32,348 nt of DNA from positions 92,472-124,819 of the forward strand of contig PKXS01000124.1 of assembly GCA_003132425.1 (NCBI GenBank). The letters are read 5' to 3'. Below, in pieces: positions 7,895-16,397 of the stretch. Each line of letters begins with the position of its first letter. Position 1 is the first letter of the stretch. Source of the DNA: Gammaproteobacteria bacterium. Lineage in GTDB: Bacteria; Pseudomonadota; Gammaproteobacteria; Steroidobacterales; Steroidobacteraceae. Under the pieces are notes generated by a model that saw nothing but the letters and a program-made list of their open reading frames with translations, did no database searches and was not told where the DNA came from. The position numbers and the translations under genes were made by a program.

Positions 7895-9070
7895 GTGCAG
7901 CTCCCGTGCTATGGAACTAAGCGCGTGCCGCACTCATCGCAACGCATAATTCTCGCGTCTGTCTTCTCCAGCAGCCTCGGCGTCGGTTTGATATTCGGCT
8001 TTCAGCCGCCCTTGATCGCGCTGGCCTTGAGTCGTGCGGGCATTTCAAACCTCCTCATTGGGGCGGTGATCGCCGCCACACTGATCTCGGTGATTCTGTT
8101 CGGTCCTCTGTACCCTTACGCGATCGCCCGTTTTGGCTTGAAACGCTGCATCGTCGCCGGCATCGGCACTGCCTCCATGATCCTGATTCTCATGCCGGCA
8201 TGGCCCAGCGTCTCGGTGTGGTTTGGCTTGCGATTCGCGAGCGGCTGCGCTCTTGGGTTGAGCTGGATCGCGAGCGAAGTATGGATGAACAGCGTCAGCA
8301 GCAAAGAGTCTCGCGGCGCGGTGATGGGAATCTACGGCACCATTTTCTCGATCGGCATCATCACGGGCCCCATCCTGCTGGAATTCACCGGAACTCGCGG
8401 TTGGCAACCTTTCGCGATCGGGGCACTGTGCTTGGCGCTCACACTGTTGCCCGTCATCCTATTGCGCAAAGCCGTGGGCGAAGCGCAGGAATCCACGTCC
8501 CAGCACGGGCTGATGGGCGCGCTCAAGGCCGCCCCGGTGGTCATGCTGGCGGCCATCGTGGCAGGCCTGGTCGAGTCCGCGGACTTGAGCCTGCTGCCGC
8601 TTTACGGCATGCACGCCGGTTTCGGCGAACGGGCGGCGTTGTTGCTGGTGACCGTGTTCATGGCGGGAAATGTCGTGCTACAAGTCCCGATCGGCCTGCT
8701 CGCCGATCGCTTCGGGCGCAGGTTCATGCTCGGCATTTGCGCGCTGTTGAGCGGCATCGGTCCGCTGCTGCTGCAGCCCTTGATTCACGTTCCTGAATTG
8801 CTTTGGCCGTTGCTGTTTGTCTGGGGCGGCACGCTGTACGCATTCTACAGCCAGGGCGTTGCGCTTCTCGGCGAGGAGTTCCCCGCCGCAGAATTGCCCG
8901 GCGCGAATACCGTGTTCGTGATGGTGTACTGCCTTGGCGGCGCCATCGGGCCCACCTTGGGGGGCCTCGCCATGGATTCTTGGCCACGCGCCGGCTTGCC
9001 GAGCCTGCTCAGCGCCGCGGCGCTGATTTTGCTCGCAGGCTTGATGGCCGCGCGCCGGCAGACTCTATGA
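7895..9070 (+). CDS. MFS transporter
   Basis: A 391-residue, 12-span major facilitator superfamily protein. The conserved loop between the two halves of each bundle is visible as LLADRFGRRFMLG after the sixth to eighth spans, and the second half ends with a GPTLGGLAMD motif. It starts at GTG 7895, only five bases after the stop of the FAD-GcvT enzyme, so it is probably translated from the same message; GTG 7925 is an alternative start and neither has a strong ribosome binding site. It could import the N-methylated substrate or export a product. Specificity cannot be inferred. Confidence 0.85.
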   Translation: MQLPCYGTKRVPHSSQRIILASVFSSSLGVGLIFGFQPPLIALALSRAGISNLLIGAVIAATLISVILFGPLYPYAIARFGLKRCIVAGIGTASMILILMPAWPSVSVWFGLRFASGCALGLSWIASEVWMNSVSSKESRGAVMGIYGTIFSIGIITGPILLEFTGTRGWQPFAIGALCLALTLLPVILLRKAVGEAQESTSQHGLMGALKAAPVVMLAAIVAGLVESADLSLLPLYGMHAGFGERAALLLVTVFMAGNVVLQVPIGLLADRFGRRFMLGICALLSGIGPLLLQPLIHVPELLWPLLFVWGGTLYAFYSQGVALLGEEFPAAELPGANTVFVMVYCLGGAIGPTLGGLAMDSWPRAGLPSLLSAAALILLAGLMAARRQTL

Positions 9071-9140
9071 AGGCGCGGCCGCGTCTTTGGGTGCCGGCGA
9101 ATCAGTAGCATACTGTCGTGTTCACCAGGAAGGAGGGTCG

Positions 9141-10775
9141 ATGGCGCAGGGCCCAGCACGCGAGCCTGCGGCGGCAGCCGTGGTCCGAGCGCCGGTCTCG
9201 GCCTGGAGCCCTTTTCGGCATAAGACTTTCGCGGTCGTATGGTGGGCCACGGTCGTCGCCAACATCGGCACCTGGATGTACAACGCCGCATCCGGTTGGC
9301 TGATGACGAGCCTCGATGCGAATTCATTGACGGTTTCGCTGGTACAAGTGGCGGCTAATCTACCCATGTTCCTGCTGGCGCTGCCGGCCGGCGCGCTCGC
9401 CGACATCGTCGACAAGCGCCGATTGCTGTTGATCGCCGAGACCTTGACGACAGTCATCTGCGCGGCGTTTGCCCTGCTCATATCGCTTGGCACCGTGACG
9501 CCCGCGATTCTCCTGGTGTTCACATTTCTGATCGGCGCCGGCGGCGCCCTCACGGCCCCGGCTTGGGCTGCGGTCGTGCCGGATCTAGTGCCGAGAGAAA
9601 TCCTCTCGCCTGCCGTAGCGGCCAACAGCGTGGGAATCAATGTCAGCCGCGCGGTGGGGCCGGCGCTCGGCGGCTTGATTACGGCCGCACTGGGAATCGC
9701 GGCGCCGTTCTGGGTCAACGCCGTCAGCGATATCGGCATCATCGGAGCGCTCCTCTGGTGGCGCCCTTCGCATCACAGCAGCAGTCACCTACCCGCGGAA
9801 CGGCTGGGCAACGCCATCGTTACAGGTGTGCGACACGCGCGCAGCAACGCCCATCTGCACGCCACGGTGATGCGGTCCATCGCATTCTTCGTGTTTGCGA
9901 GCGCTTACTGGGCGCTGCTGCCGCTGGTGGCGCGTCATCAGCTGCAGGGCGGACCACAGCTTTATGGCGTTCTGATGGGCGCCATCGGTGCTGGCGCGGT
10001 GATCACCGCTTTCTCATTGTCCCGATTGAAAGCGATACTCGGCCCGGACCGGTTGGTTGCCGCGGGAACGGCGGGCACCGCGGTCACCTTGTTGCTTCTG
10101 GGCGTCGCGCACTCGGCAATCACGGCCCTGCTCGCCAGCCTTACCGCCGGGGCGTCCTGGATTGCCGTCCTGTCGAGCCTCAATGTGTCCGCCCAAGTGG
10201 CCCTTCCAGGATGGGTGCGCGGCCGCGGCCTCGCACTATTCGTCACGGTCATTTACGGGGCGATGACGCTCGGCAGCGCGCTCTGGGGGTTGGTCGCGCG
10301 GTTTACCGGCCTGCCGGGCGCACACTTCATTGCGGCCGCCGGCATTCTCGCCGCCGTCCCTCTGACGTGGCGCTGGAAATTACAAACGGGCGCAGGCGTC
10401 GACCTCACGCCCTCGATGCACTGGCCGGCGCCTCTGGTGGGGCATCAAATCGAGAACGAGGCCGGACCTGTGATGGTGACGGTCGAGTACCGAGTCGACG
10501 CGCTAAACCGCAATCCGTTCCTGGAGGCGCTCGAGAAACTCGCCCACGAGCGCCGTCGCGACGGCGCGTATGCCTGGGGCGTGTTCGAGGATTCGGCCGA
10601 GGAAGGACGGTTTATGGAAACCTTCCTGGTCGAATCCTGGCTGGAACATCTTCGGCAGCATGAGCGCGTCACGGCGGCCGATCGCCTGGTCGAAGCCGCG
10701 GTCGATCGATTTCACACGGCGGGCGTGCCGAAGGTCACGCACTACGTCGCCGCCGCGGCGCGAGCGGAACCGTAG
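9141..10775 (+). CDS. EntS-like MFS transporter with C-terminal monooxygenase-fold domain
   Basis: The first 420 residues form an MFS transporter of the enterobactin-exporter (transmembrane secretion effector) group, with the family loop ALADIVDKRRLLLIAETL. The last 110 residues form a soluble ferredoxin-like alpha/beta domain (VMVTVEYRVDALNRNPFLEAL and following) of the antibiotic-biosynthesis-monooxygenase fold often attached to this transporter group. ATG 9141 is chosen over the upstream TTG because of a strong AGGAAGGAGGG ribosome binding site. It is 70 bases after the previous MFS gene on the same strand. Likely role is efflux of a small molecule; substrate unknown. Confidence 0.85.
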   Translation: MAQGPAREPAAAAVVRAPVSAWSPFRHKTFAVVWWATVVANIGTWMYNAASGWLMTSLDANSLTVSLVQVAANLPMFLLALPAGALADIVDKRRLLLIAETLTTVICAAFALLISLGTVTPAILLVFTFLIGAGGALTAPAWAAVVPDLVPREILSPAVAANSVGINVSRAVGPALGGLITAALGIAAPFWVNAVSDIGIIGALLWWRPSHHSSSHLPAERLGNAIVTGVRHARSNAHLHATVMRSIAFFVFASAYWALLPLVARHQLQGGPQLYGVLMGAIGAGAVITAFSLSRLKAILGPDRLVAAGTAGTAVTLLLLGVAHSAITALLASLTAGASWIAVLSSLNVSAQVALPGWVRGRGLALFVTVIYGAMTLGSALWGLVARFTGLPGAHFIAAAGILAAVPLTWRWKLQTGAGVDLTPSMHWPAPLVGHQIENEAGPVMVTVEYRVDALNRNPFLEALEKLAHERRRDGAYAWGVFEDSAEEGRFMETFLVESWLEHLRQHERVTAADRLVEAAVDRFHTAGVPKVTHYVAAAARAEP

Positions 10776-10839
10776 AGTTCCGGATGACGAATTGAGGCGG
10801 CGCAGCATCCGTGTTAAGTTGTCAAAAAACCAACCCGCG

Positions 10840-10867
10840 CCGCACATCGAGCGCTCCGCACATCGAG
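10840..10867. repeat. Two direct copies of CCGCACATCGAG, 16-bp period
   Basis: Two perfect 12-bp copies at 10840-10851 and 10856-10867 are separated by CGCT, ending ten bases before the lactate permease start codon. They lie between a possible -35-like TTGTCA (10819) and the start codon and could be a binding site for a regulator that recognises direct half-sites, or simply a small local duplication. Confidence 0.5.
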
Positions 10868-10876
10868 GGAAGAATC

Positions 10877-12517
10877 ATGTTCACGCAACTGATAAACCCG
10901 CTCGACAACTTGTCGCTTACCTGCCTGGTGGCGCTGGTTCCCGTGGTTTCGCTCCTGGTCTTGCTGGCGGTATTTCGCATGCCCGCATGGCTCGCGACTC
11001 TGCTGGGTTCAATCCTCACGTTCGCGCTCGCGGCGTGGGTATGGAAGATGCCGTTCGGCGACGGCGCGCACGCCTACCTGTACGGCGCGGCAACCGGCGT
11101 GTGGAATGTCGACTGGATTACCTTCTGGGGCATGGTGCTGTTCAACACGCTGTCGGTGAGCGGCGTGTTCGAGAATTTCCGCCGCTGGCTGATCGCGCAG
11201 GGCAGCATGGACGTGCGCGTGCAGACCATGCTCTTCGCATGGGCATTCGGAGCAATGCTCGAGGGCCTGGTCGGTTTCGGCTATCCGTGGGCAGTCGTTG
11301 CGCCAATCCTGATTTCCCTCGGCATCTCCGATCTCAATGCGATCCGCGTCGCCGCGATCGCCAATAACGCACCGGTCTCTTTCGGCGCGCTCGGCGCGCC
11401 GCTCATCGCACTGGCGGCCGTGACGGGTTATCCGCTGCTGGCACTTTCCGGCTCGGTCGGCACCGTCGTCGCCGTGCTCGCGCTGCTGCCACCGTGGGTG
11501 CTGCTGTACTTGGTTTCCGGCAAGAAAGGCATGATAGGCGGGTGGCCGCTCGCCGTGGTCGGTTCGTTCGGCTACATCGCGGGTCAGTACCCGGTGGCCG
11601 TCTATCTAGGACCGTATCTGCCCGACGTCACCGGCGCCATCACCAGCTTCATCGCATTGCTCGTACTGCTCAAATTCTGGCAACCGAAAATAGTGCTCGG
11701 CTACGGCGGGGCGCCGGTGGATGCGGCAATGGCGCAGCGCACTCAAGGACACGGACTCAAACCCGCCGAGATAGTGCAAGCCTGGATGCCGTTCGCCGTG
11801 CTGCTGATTGTGGTCGCGGCCTGGACCGGCCCGTGGTCGCCGCTGCCGAAAATCAGCTGGTTCAGCGCCAAAGCGGTCGCCTGCTCGGCGCTCGCGGTCA
11901 CTTGCACGGCGGCCAAGGGCGATGTGAGCGCGGTCTTCAAGTTCGCCCCTTATGTCGGCGGCAGCGCAATCCTGGTCTCATGGGCTATCGTGGCGGCGCT
12001 GCTGCTGTCGATGGGCAAGCTCAAAGGCAGTCAGATCGGCGAAGTATTCCGGCGTTCCTACCAGCAGATGTGGGGCGCATGCTTGGTGGGCGTGTTCATT
12101 TTCGGGCTGGCGTACGTATTTAATTATTCCGGCATGGCAGCGTCGCTCGCGCAGGGATTTTCCAAAATGGGCACGGCGTTCATCATCGTCTGTCCGATAC
12201 TCGGCTTCATCGGCGTCGCGCTATCGGGCTCGAATACCTCGACGAATGCGATGTTCGGCAAATTCCAGGCACTCATCGGCGCGCAGCTTGGCATGCCGCC
12301 GCTGCTGTGCCCGACGTTCAATTCCGTCGGCGCGGAAATCGGCAAACCCGTCGCGCCGCAAACGGCGAGCGTCGGCGTGTCGACCAGCAAGTTCGTGCGC
12401 AAGGAAGGCGATGTCATCCGCCACAACATGGGCTGGACTTTCATTCTGCTCGCCTATCTGATCATCATCGCCATCGGCTTTTACCTGTGGCATCCGGCCG
12501 CGATGACTCTCAGGTAA
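10877..12517 (+). CDS. lctP: L-lactate permease family transporter
   Basis: A 546-residue polytopic inner-membrane protein of the lactate permease family, the usual length. Diagnostic stretches are EGLVGFGYPWAVVAPILISLG, NNAPVSFGALGAP and the C-terminal LSGSNTSTNAMFGKFQ and NSVGAEIGKPVAPQTASVG. Family members import L-lactate, D-lactate or glycolate with protons. ATG 10877 is selected over the upstream GTG 10811 because GAGGGA precedes it at good distance. It stands alone on the plus strand, with a 101-bp upstream gap containing a direct repeat, and is convergent with the cytochrome c4 gene, 27 bp apart. No lactate dehydrogenase is nearby, so the substrate could be another 2-hydroxy acid. Confidence 0.93.
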   Translation: MFTQLINPLDNLSLTCLVALVPVVSLLVLLAVFRMPAWLATLLGSILTFALAAWVWKMPFGDGAHAYLYGAATGVWNVDWITFWGMVLFNTLSVSGVFENFRRWLIAQGSMDVRVQTMLFAWAFGAMLEGLVGFGYPWAVVAPILISLGISDLNAIRVAAIANNAPVSFGALGAPLIALAAVTGYPLLALSGSVGTVVAVLALLPPWVLLYLVSGKKGMIGGWPLAVVGSFGYIAGQYPVAVYLGPYLPDVTGAITSFIALLVLLKFWQPKIVLGYGGAPVDAAMAQRTQGHGLKPAEIVQAWMPFAVLLIVVAAWTGPWSPLPKISWFSAKAVACSALAVTCTAAKGDVSAVFKFAPYVGGSAILVSWAIVAALLLSMGKLKGSQIGEVFRRSYQQMWGACLVGVFIFGLAYVFNYSGMAASLAQGFSKMGTAFIIVCPILGFIGVALSGSNTSTNAMFGKFQALIGAQLGMPPLLCPTFNSVGAEIGKPVAPQTASVGVSTSKFVRKEGDVIRHNMGWTFILLAYLIIIAIGFYLWHPAAMTLR

Positions 12518-12530
12518 GGCGGCATCCGCC
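12518..12530. terminator. Short hairpin between convergent genes
   Basis: GGCGG-CAT-CCGCC forms a 5-bp GC stem directly after the lactate permease stop codon, in the 27-bp gap before the convergent cytochrome c4 stop. There is no T-tract, so its role as terminator is weakly supported. Confidence 0.25.
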
Positions 12531-12544
12531 CCGCGCTCAAAGCG

Positions 12545-13180
12545 CTAAATCGATTCGAGATATGCGACCAGGGCCTGCATTTGGTCCCTGGTCAGATTTT
12601 TTACCACTCCGTGCATGACGGGCGCGGTGCGCAACACGCTTTGTATCACCAGCAGCTGCCTGAGCAAGTACGGCGCGTGTTGGCCCGCAAGGCGCGGAAA
12701 AGTGGCCATACCTTGGGCATTTGCGCCGTGACAGCTGGCACAAGGCGGAATCTGTTGGGCCGGCGCGCCTTGGTCAAACAAGCTCTTTCCCTGCGATATG
12801 AGCGCCGGATTGCCGGGCTTGCCTGCCGCGGCGGGCTGCGCGGAAAAATAGGCAGCCAGAGCCGTGATATTCGCGTCGCTCAATTGCGAAGCCATGCCCC
12901 ACATGTAAGCCTGCGCGTCGGGGTCGGCACGCGACTGGTCTTTGAACGCGTGCAGCTGCAATTCAATATAGGGCGCCAACTGCGCGGCCAAGTTCGGAAA
13001 AGTGGGAGACACACTGCGGCCATTGATTCCATGACAAGCAGCGCAGGTTTCAATGGTCTTGTGTAGATCGGCCTTTTGTCCAGCATTCATCGTGTCGGCA
13101 GGGGCAGCTGCACCGTGGACCATACCCGCGAAGCACAGTGACGTGCCGATTGCGAGGGCGAGAATGTAGCGAGAGTTCAT
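12545..13180 (-). CDS. Periplasmic di-haem cytochrome c4
   Basis: A 211-residue precursor with a signal peptide (LALAIGTSLCFAGMVHGAAA) and two c-type haem motifs, CAACH (46-50) and CASCH (147-151), in two homologous halves, as in cytochrome c4. Each half has FPxLAxQxAPY after the haem. Candidate distal methionines are in YMWGM and APVMHG. Cytochrome c4 carries electrons in the periplasm to terminal oxidases. The start is ATG 13180, which overlaps the stop of the upstream gene in TGATG, implying translational coupling; a longer start at 13195 would overlap further. Its partner is an outer-membrane barrel with its own haem site, so the pair may carry electrons between outer membrane and periplasm. 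Confidence 0.92.
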   Translation of the reverse strand: MNSRYILALAIGTSLCFAGMVHGAAAPADTMNAGQKADLHKTIETCAACHGINGRSVSPTFPNLAAQLAPYIELQLHAFKDQSRADPDAQAYMWGMASQLSDANITALAAYFSAQPAAAGKPGNPALISQGKSLFDQGAPAQQIPPCASCHGANAQGMATFPRLAGQHAPYLLRQLLVIQSVLRTAPVMHGVVKNLTRDQMQALVAYLESI

Positions 13181-14583
13181 CAGAAATTCAGCCAAACCAA
13201 CAAGTACGCGGTGTTGTTGTTGCTGGCGTTGCGGCCGCTGCCGTCATAATTGGTGCTTTGGCCGTTGAATTTCTGATAACCGACATACTGTGCCTGTAGT
13301 TTCGTATTGAGCCACGGCAGGTAATTCACCTCGAGTATGTAGCCATTGGTGTCGGGACTGTTGTTTGCGCTGCCGGTGAGCGGTGCGACGGCATAGAGAA
13401 GCGCATCGGTACTTCCGGTTGTGCTGAAGTATCCGATCGACCCGCCAATCCGTCGCTGGTAATAGTATTCGCCGGTCAGCTTGAGGGTCTTTAGATTGTT
13501 GTCGGCGTTGGCGGCAAATCCATCGAGAACGCTGGCATTGAGGGTTTGGTGCTCGCTGATATACGTCGCAAGGGCCGTGAACAAATGATCTTCGCCGATG
13601 AATTGATACTGGATGTCCGCAGCGGCGTCCCTGAACTTATCGGTGACGCCGGCGAGCGCTGTGCCGTTTCCCGGATGAACGCTGGCATCCAAGCCGAAGA
13701 CGCCGACCTCCAGGGAATTGCGGTCCCAGCGTTGCTCGTACGCCAAGCGCCAGTAAGGCGCCGCCCCCTGGACCACGTTGGCCTGGGTGCTGTCCAGAGG
13801 ATGTGCGCCCCCCGGTATCGCCGAAGTGTAATCGGTTATCTCAGCGTAAAAGTGATCATCGAACCACGCATAAACGCCGAGGCCTCCCACGCTCTGGCCG
13901 AAGCCTCCGGCACCGCTGTCGACCTTCGCCGAGGTACTGGAGCCGGGCGCGGTACTGCTATTGGAGTACGGAAACCCCCAGGCGGGCGTGGTGTTCCACA
14001 CGTCTTGCACCGTTGGGTTGTTATTCAGGGTGACGCCCACAATCAAACTGTGGCTGTTGCCGTCATTGCCGCCGAACGACAAATGGTGTGCATAGCGAAT
14101 GTCGGTGTTGTCGAGTCCAAAGTGATCTTCAACGCCGTCGTAGGTGAGCTGCACGAAAGCCCCCAGTCCATCGGCGATTTTGCCAGCGTAAAAAAAGCTC
14201 ACCTGTTGTGGAAAGTTCAGTTCGCCGTCTTTTGCGAGGGCACCAGTGATCGCGCTGTCCGGCAGCGCCTTACTCGTATGGGTATAAGAAATCTGCACCA
14301 TTAGACTGACGGGCGGTATGGAATTGAGCGCGAGCGTCTGATGATTCGTGGTGTCAATTCCCGTGACTTGTTTGATGTTGTCGAGCACGTAGCCGTTGAG
14401 CTTGAACTCCCGACCAAAAGGCGTCAGCTCCGGAAACACGGTGTGACACGCGGCGCAGGCCATGCCCGTTTGGCGAGCGAAGCTGGGTACCGCCCAGCTA
14501 GGAGTGACCGTCGCGCAAAACAATGCCAGCGCGAGAAGCCCCAGGCGCCCGCCGGGCATCTCAACGCGGCGACAGCGGATCAT
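13180..14583 (-). CDS. Outer-membrane beta-barrel with N-terminal monohaem c motif
   Basis: A 467-residue precursor with a signal peptide (LGLLALALFCATVTPSWA) followed at once by one haem c site, CAACH (43-47), in the context FARQTGMACAACHTVFPELTPFGREFKLNGY. The remaining 400 residues alternate polar and hydrophobic residues with many aromatic strand ends and finish in NF, as expected for an outer-membrane barrel. This cytochrome-porin fusion layout resembles Cyc2-type iron oxidases and related uncharacterised porins, but overall similarity to Cyc2 cannot be judged here. AAGGAG precedes the ATG. The gene ends in a one-base overlap with cytochrome c4. Role in extracellular electron exchange is inference; a porin with structural haem is the alternative. 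Confidence 0.85.
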   Translation of the reverse strand: MIRCRRVEMPGGRLGLLALALFCATVTPSWAVPSFARQTGMACAACHTVFPELTPFGREFKLNGYVLDNIKQVTGIDTTNHQTLALNSIPPVSLMVQISYTHTSKALPDSAITGALAKDGELNFPQQVSFFYAGKIADGLGAFVQLTYDGVEDHFGLDNTDIRYAHHLSFGGNDGNSHSLIVGVTLNNNPTVQDVWNTTPAWGFPYSNSSTAPGSSTSAKVDSGAGGFGQSVGGLGVYAWFDDHFYAEITDYTSAIPGGAHPLDSTQANVVQGAAPYWRLAYEQRWDRNSLEVGVFGLDASVHPGNGTALAGVTDKFRDAAADIQYQFIGEDHLFTALATYISEHQTLNASVLDGFAANADNNLKTLKLTGEYYYQRRIGGSIGYFSTTGSTDALLYAVAPLTGSANNSPDTNGYILEVNYLPWLNTKLQAQYVGYQKFNGQSTNYDGSGRNASNNNTAYLLVWLNF

Positions 14584-14718
14584 GGTAGACGCTCCTTGGC
14601 AGCGATTGAAGCTTGCTATTAGTCAGACGGCCACACCGCCGGCCGCACCGCAAGCTACCTTGAATTATCGTCGCCGTATGTGCGCCACCGCACGAACGAC
14701 CGGGGCGTCGGCGCGTGG

Positions 14719-14747
14719 TCCGCCACGACATCGGCTGGACTTTCACT
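14719..14747 (+). pseudogene. Possible remnant of a lactate permease 3' end
   Basis: These 29 bases match 12417-12445 within lctP with only three mismatches and on the same strand. Translated in the corresponding frame they read VRHDIGWTF against IRHNMGWTF in the intact permease. Nothing else of a permease is visible on either side. The simplest reading is a decayed fragment of a second permease gene left by rearrangement. Its complement now supplies the TGA stop codon (14743-14745) of the quinoprotein-like gene. Too short to be certain. Confidence 0.4.
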
Positions 14748-16377
14748 GCAGCAAGCCGAAAACCGCCACGCTTACCGTCGTGCCGACGAACACTTTGCCG
14801 TCGGCAACGGTCGGCGTGATGTATTTATTGCCGGCGCCAAAGTGATCTCGATTGTTGGCAGCCTGATTGCTGTTGTAAATCTCATGCCCAAGATTGCCCG
14901 CGTCGTACGCGTGCAGCACGGCTGGACTGACGTTCTCGTGAGCCCAAACGATCGCGTTGGACGTGCCGTTCGCGGACACGCTCGGTGCGCTGCCGGGATA
15001 GGCGAACTGCGCAGTGCTCTGCGACTTCGGCGCCGCCGATAATTTCGCGCCGGCGAGCGCAAACGCCTTGAGCGTGGCGCCGGAATCCGCGTAATACACA
15101 TAGCCGTTGAAGTACGCCGGCGTGGACCAGACTCCGGACGGCACGGCCGCGTTTACCTGCTGGTAGATGTTGTTCGAGGATGCGCTGAACTTGCCCATAG
15201 AATCCCGATCGACGATGTAGATGTTGCCGTCCTTGCCGGCGCCGACCATTAGATGCCGGACCGTGCCGGTGGCATCGGTCAAGTCCGGCAGCAGCAGCGC
15301 ACCGCCCGAGCCGAGATCCTCATCGACGGCCGATTCGGCCACCGTGTTCGACAATGCAAAATAATCCGCGACGCTCATGGCGCCGCCGGCGGTGGAGATC
15401 TTGAGGAACGAATTGCCGTAGTCCTGGCCGCTCGGAAACCCGTTCGCATCCAGCGTCGTGTCGAAGACGCCGTTTGCCGTCAATAGGTAGATATTGCCCG
15501 CCGCATCGGCGGCCGGGCCGCCGCCGCTCATCCAAATCGCCGGGCCCTTGCCGCCGCTGTTCGGCGCGACATTGAGAACGGCGCCGCGGATCAGCGAGCT
15601 CTCGGCATAGGCGATGATCCAGCCCATATAGGGTTGGTTGTCGCAATGCGAGGTCCAACTCGTGTAGACCGAACCGTTGAGCAGGAGCAGGGCGGCCCGC
15701 TCTTCGTACTGCCCGGGATCAAAGGTGCTGGTTCCGCCGCCGGAGGTGGGATATGTGGCCGCAATTTCGGCAGGCCCATTCAATAGTTCGGCGCCGCTGG
15801 CGAGGTCGAGCGCGTGCAGCCGCTGGTGATAGTTTCCGGCGCTGTCCTTCGTCATCGCGACCACGTAAATGGTGCCATGCACGCCGGCGCTGCGATCGAT
15901 CACCGGTGTCGCGGTGATGCCGATTTCCGGCGTCACCTGTCCGCAGCCGTGCGCATCACTGGTGGTTTCTGCGGATCCGAGCAGCGAGACCTGCCACAGT
16001 GTCGCGCCGCTATCGGAATCGAAAGCGTAGACCGAATCGTGTTCGGTCGCCGCGTACAGCACATTGTGAGAGGCGCCCGCTATGCTGAAGTGCGATACAT
16101 AGAGCGGCTGCGCGTCCACCTTGCCGTCCACCGCCAAATTGCGCAGCAGACCGAAGCTCGCCGGGGCGACGTTGGCGAGAGTGAGAGTCGTTTCGGTAAG
16201 ATTTTGACCGCTGCGATTCAAATCATTCTTGTACGTCGACACATCGGTGCCCGGGCCCGCCGCGGGCGGCGGGGTCATCGCCGGAGGGGCAATGGAGGTC
16301 CCAGGGGAACCGCCGCCGCAGGCAGCGAGGAGCGCAGAAAGAATCGCCGTGAATGCGAGCTTAGCGTGCTGGTGCAT
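14743..16377 (-). CDS. Quinoprotein-like beta-propeller lipoprotein
   Basis: The 544-residue product starts with a lipoprotein signal peptide; the lipobox LAAC puts the lipidated cysteine at residue 20, followed by GGGSPG and a Pro/Ala-rich linker. The rest is a beta-propeller with PQQ-like blade motifs (VLYAATEHDSVYAFDSDSGATLW, IYVVAM, HAYDAGNLG). No haem motif and no clear PQQ catalytic Asp motif (WDY) is visible, so it may be a binding or scaffold propeller and not an enzyme. AGGGGA lies seven bases before the ATG. It begins 20 bases after dmmD and so probably belongs to the end of the trimethylamine operon, followed 159 bases later by the cytochrome pair. Function unknown. Confidence 0.8.
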   Translation of the reverse strand: MHQHAKLAFTAILSALLAACGGGSPGTSIAPPAMTPPPAAGPGTDVSTYKNDLNRSGQNLTETTLTLANVAPASFGLLRNLAVDGKVDAQPLYVSHFSIAGASHNVLYAATEHDSVYAFDSDSGATLWQVSLLGSAETTSDAHGCGQVTPEIGITATPVIDRSAGVHGTIYVVAMTKDSAGNYHQRLHALDLASGAELLNGPAEIAATYPTSGGGTSTFDPGQYEERAALLLLNGSVYTSWTSHCDNQPYMGWIIAYAESSLIRGAVLNVAPNSGGKGPAIWMSGGGPAADAAGNIYLLTANGVFDTTLDANGFPSGQDYGNSFLKISTAGGAMSVADYFALSNTVAESAVDEDLGSGGALLLPDLTDATGTVRHLMVGAGKDGNIYIVDRDSMGKFSASSNNIYQQVNAAVPSGVWSTPAYFNGYVYYADSGATLKAFALAGAKLSAAPKSQSTAQFAYPGSAPSVSANGTSNAIVWAHENVSPAVLHAYDAGNLGHEIYNSNQAANNRDHFGAGNKYITPTVADGKVFVGTTVSVAVFGLLQ

Positions 16378-16397
16378 GTTCTGCGTCCCCTAAACCA

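Noticed and set aside
9563-10663. 366-residue plus-strand ORF
   Set aside because: Out-of-frame shadow of the EntS-like transporter, Arg/Gly-rich and without domain features.
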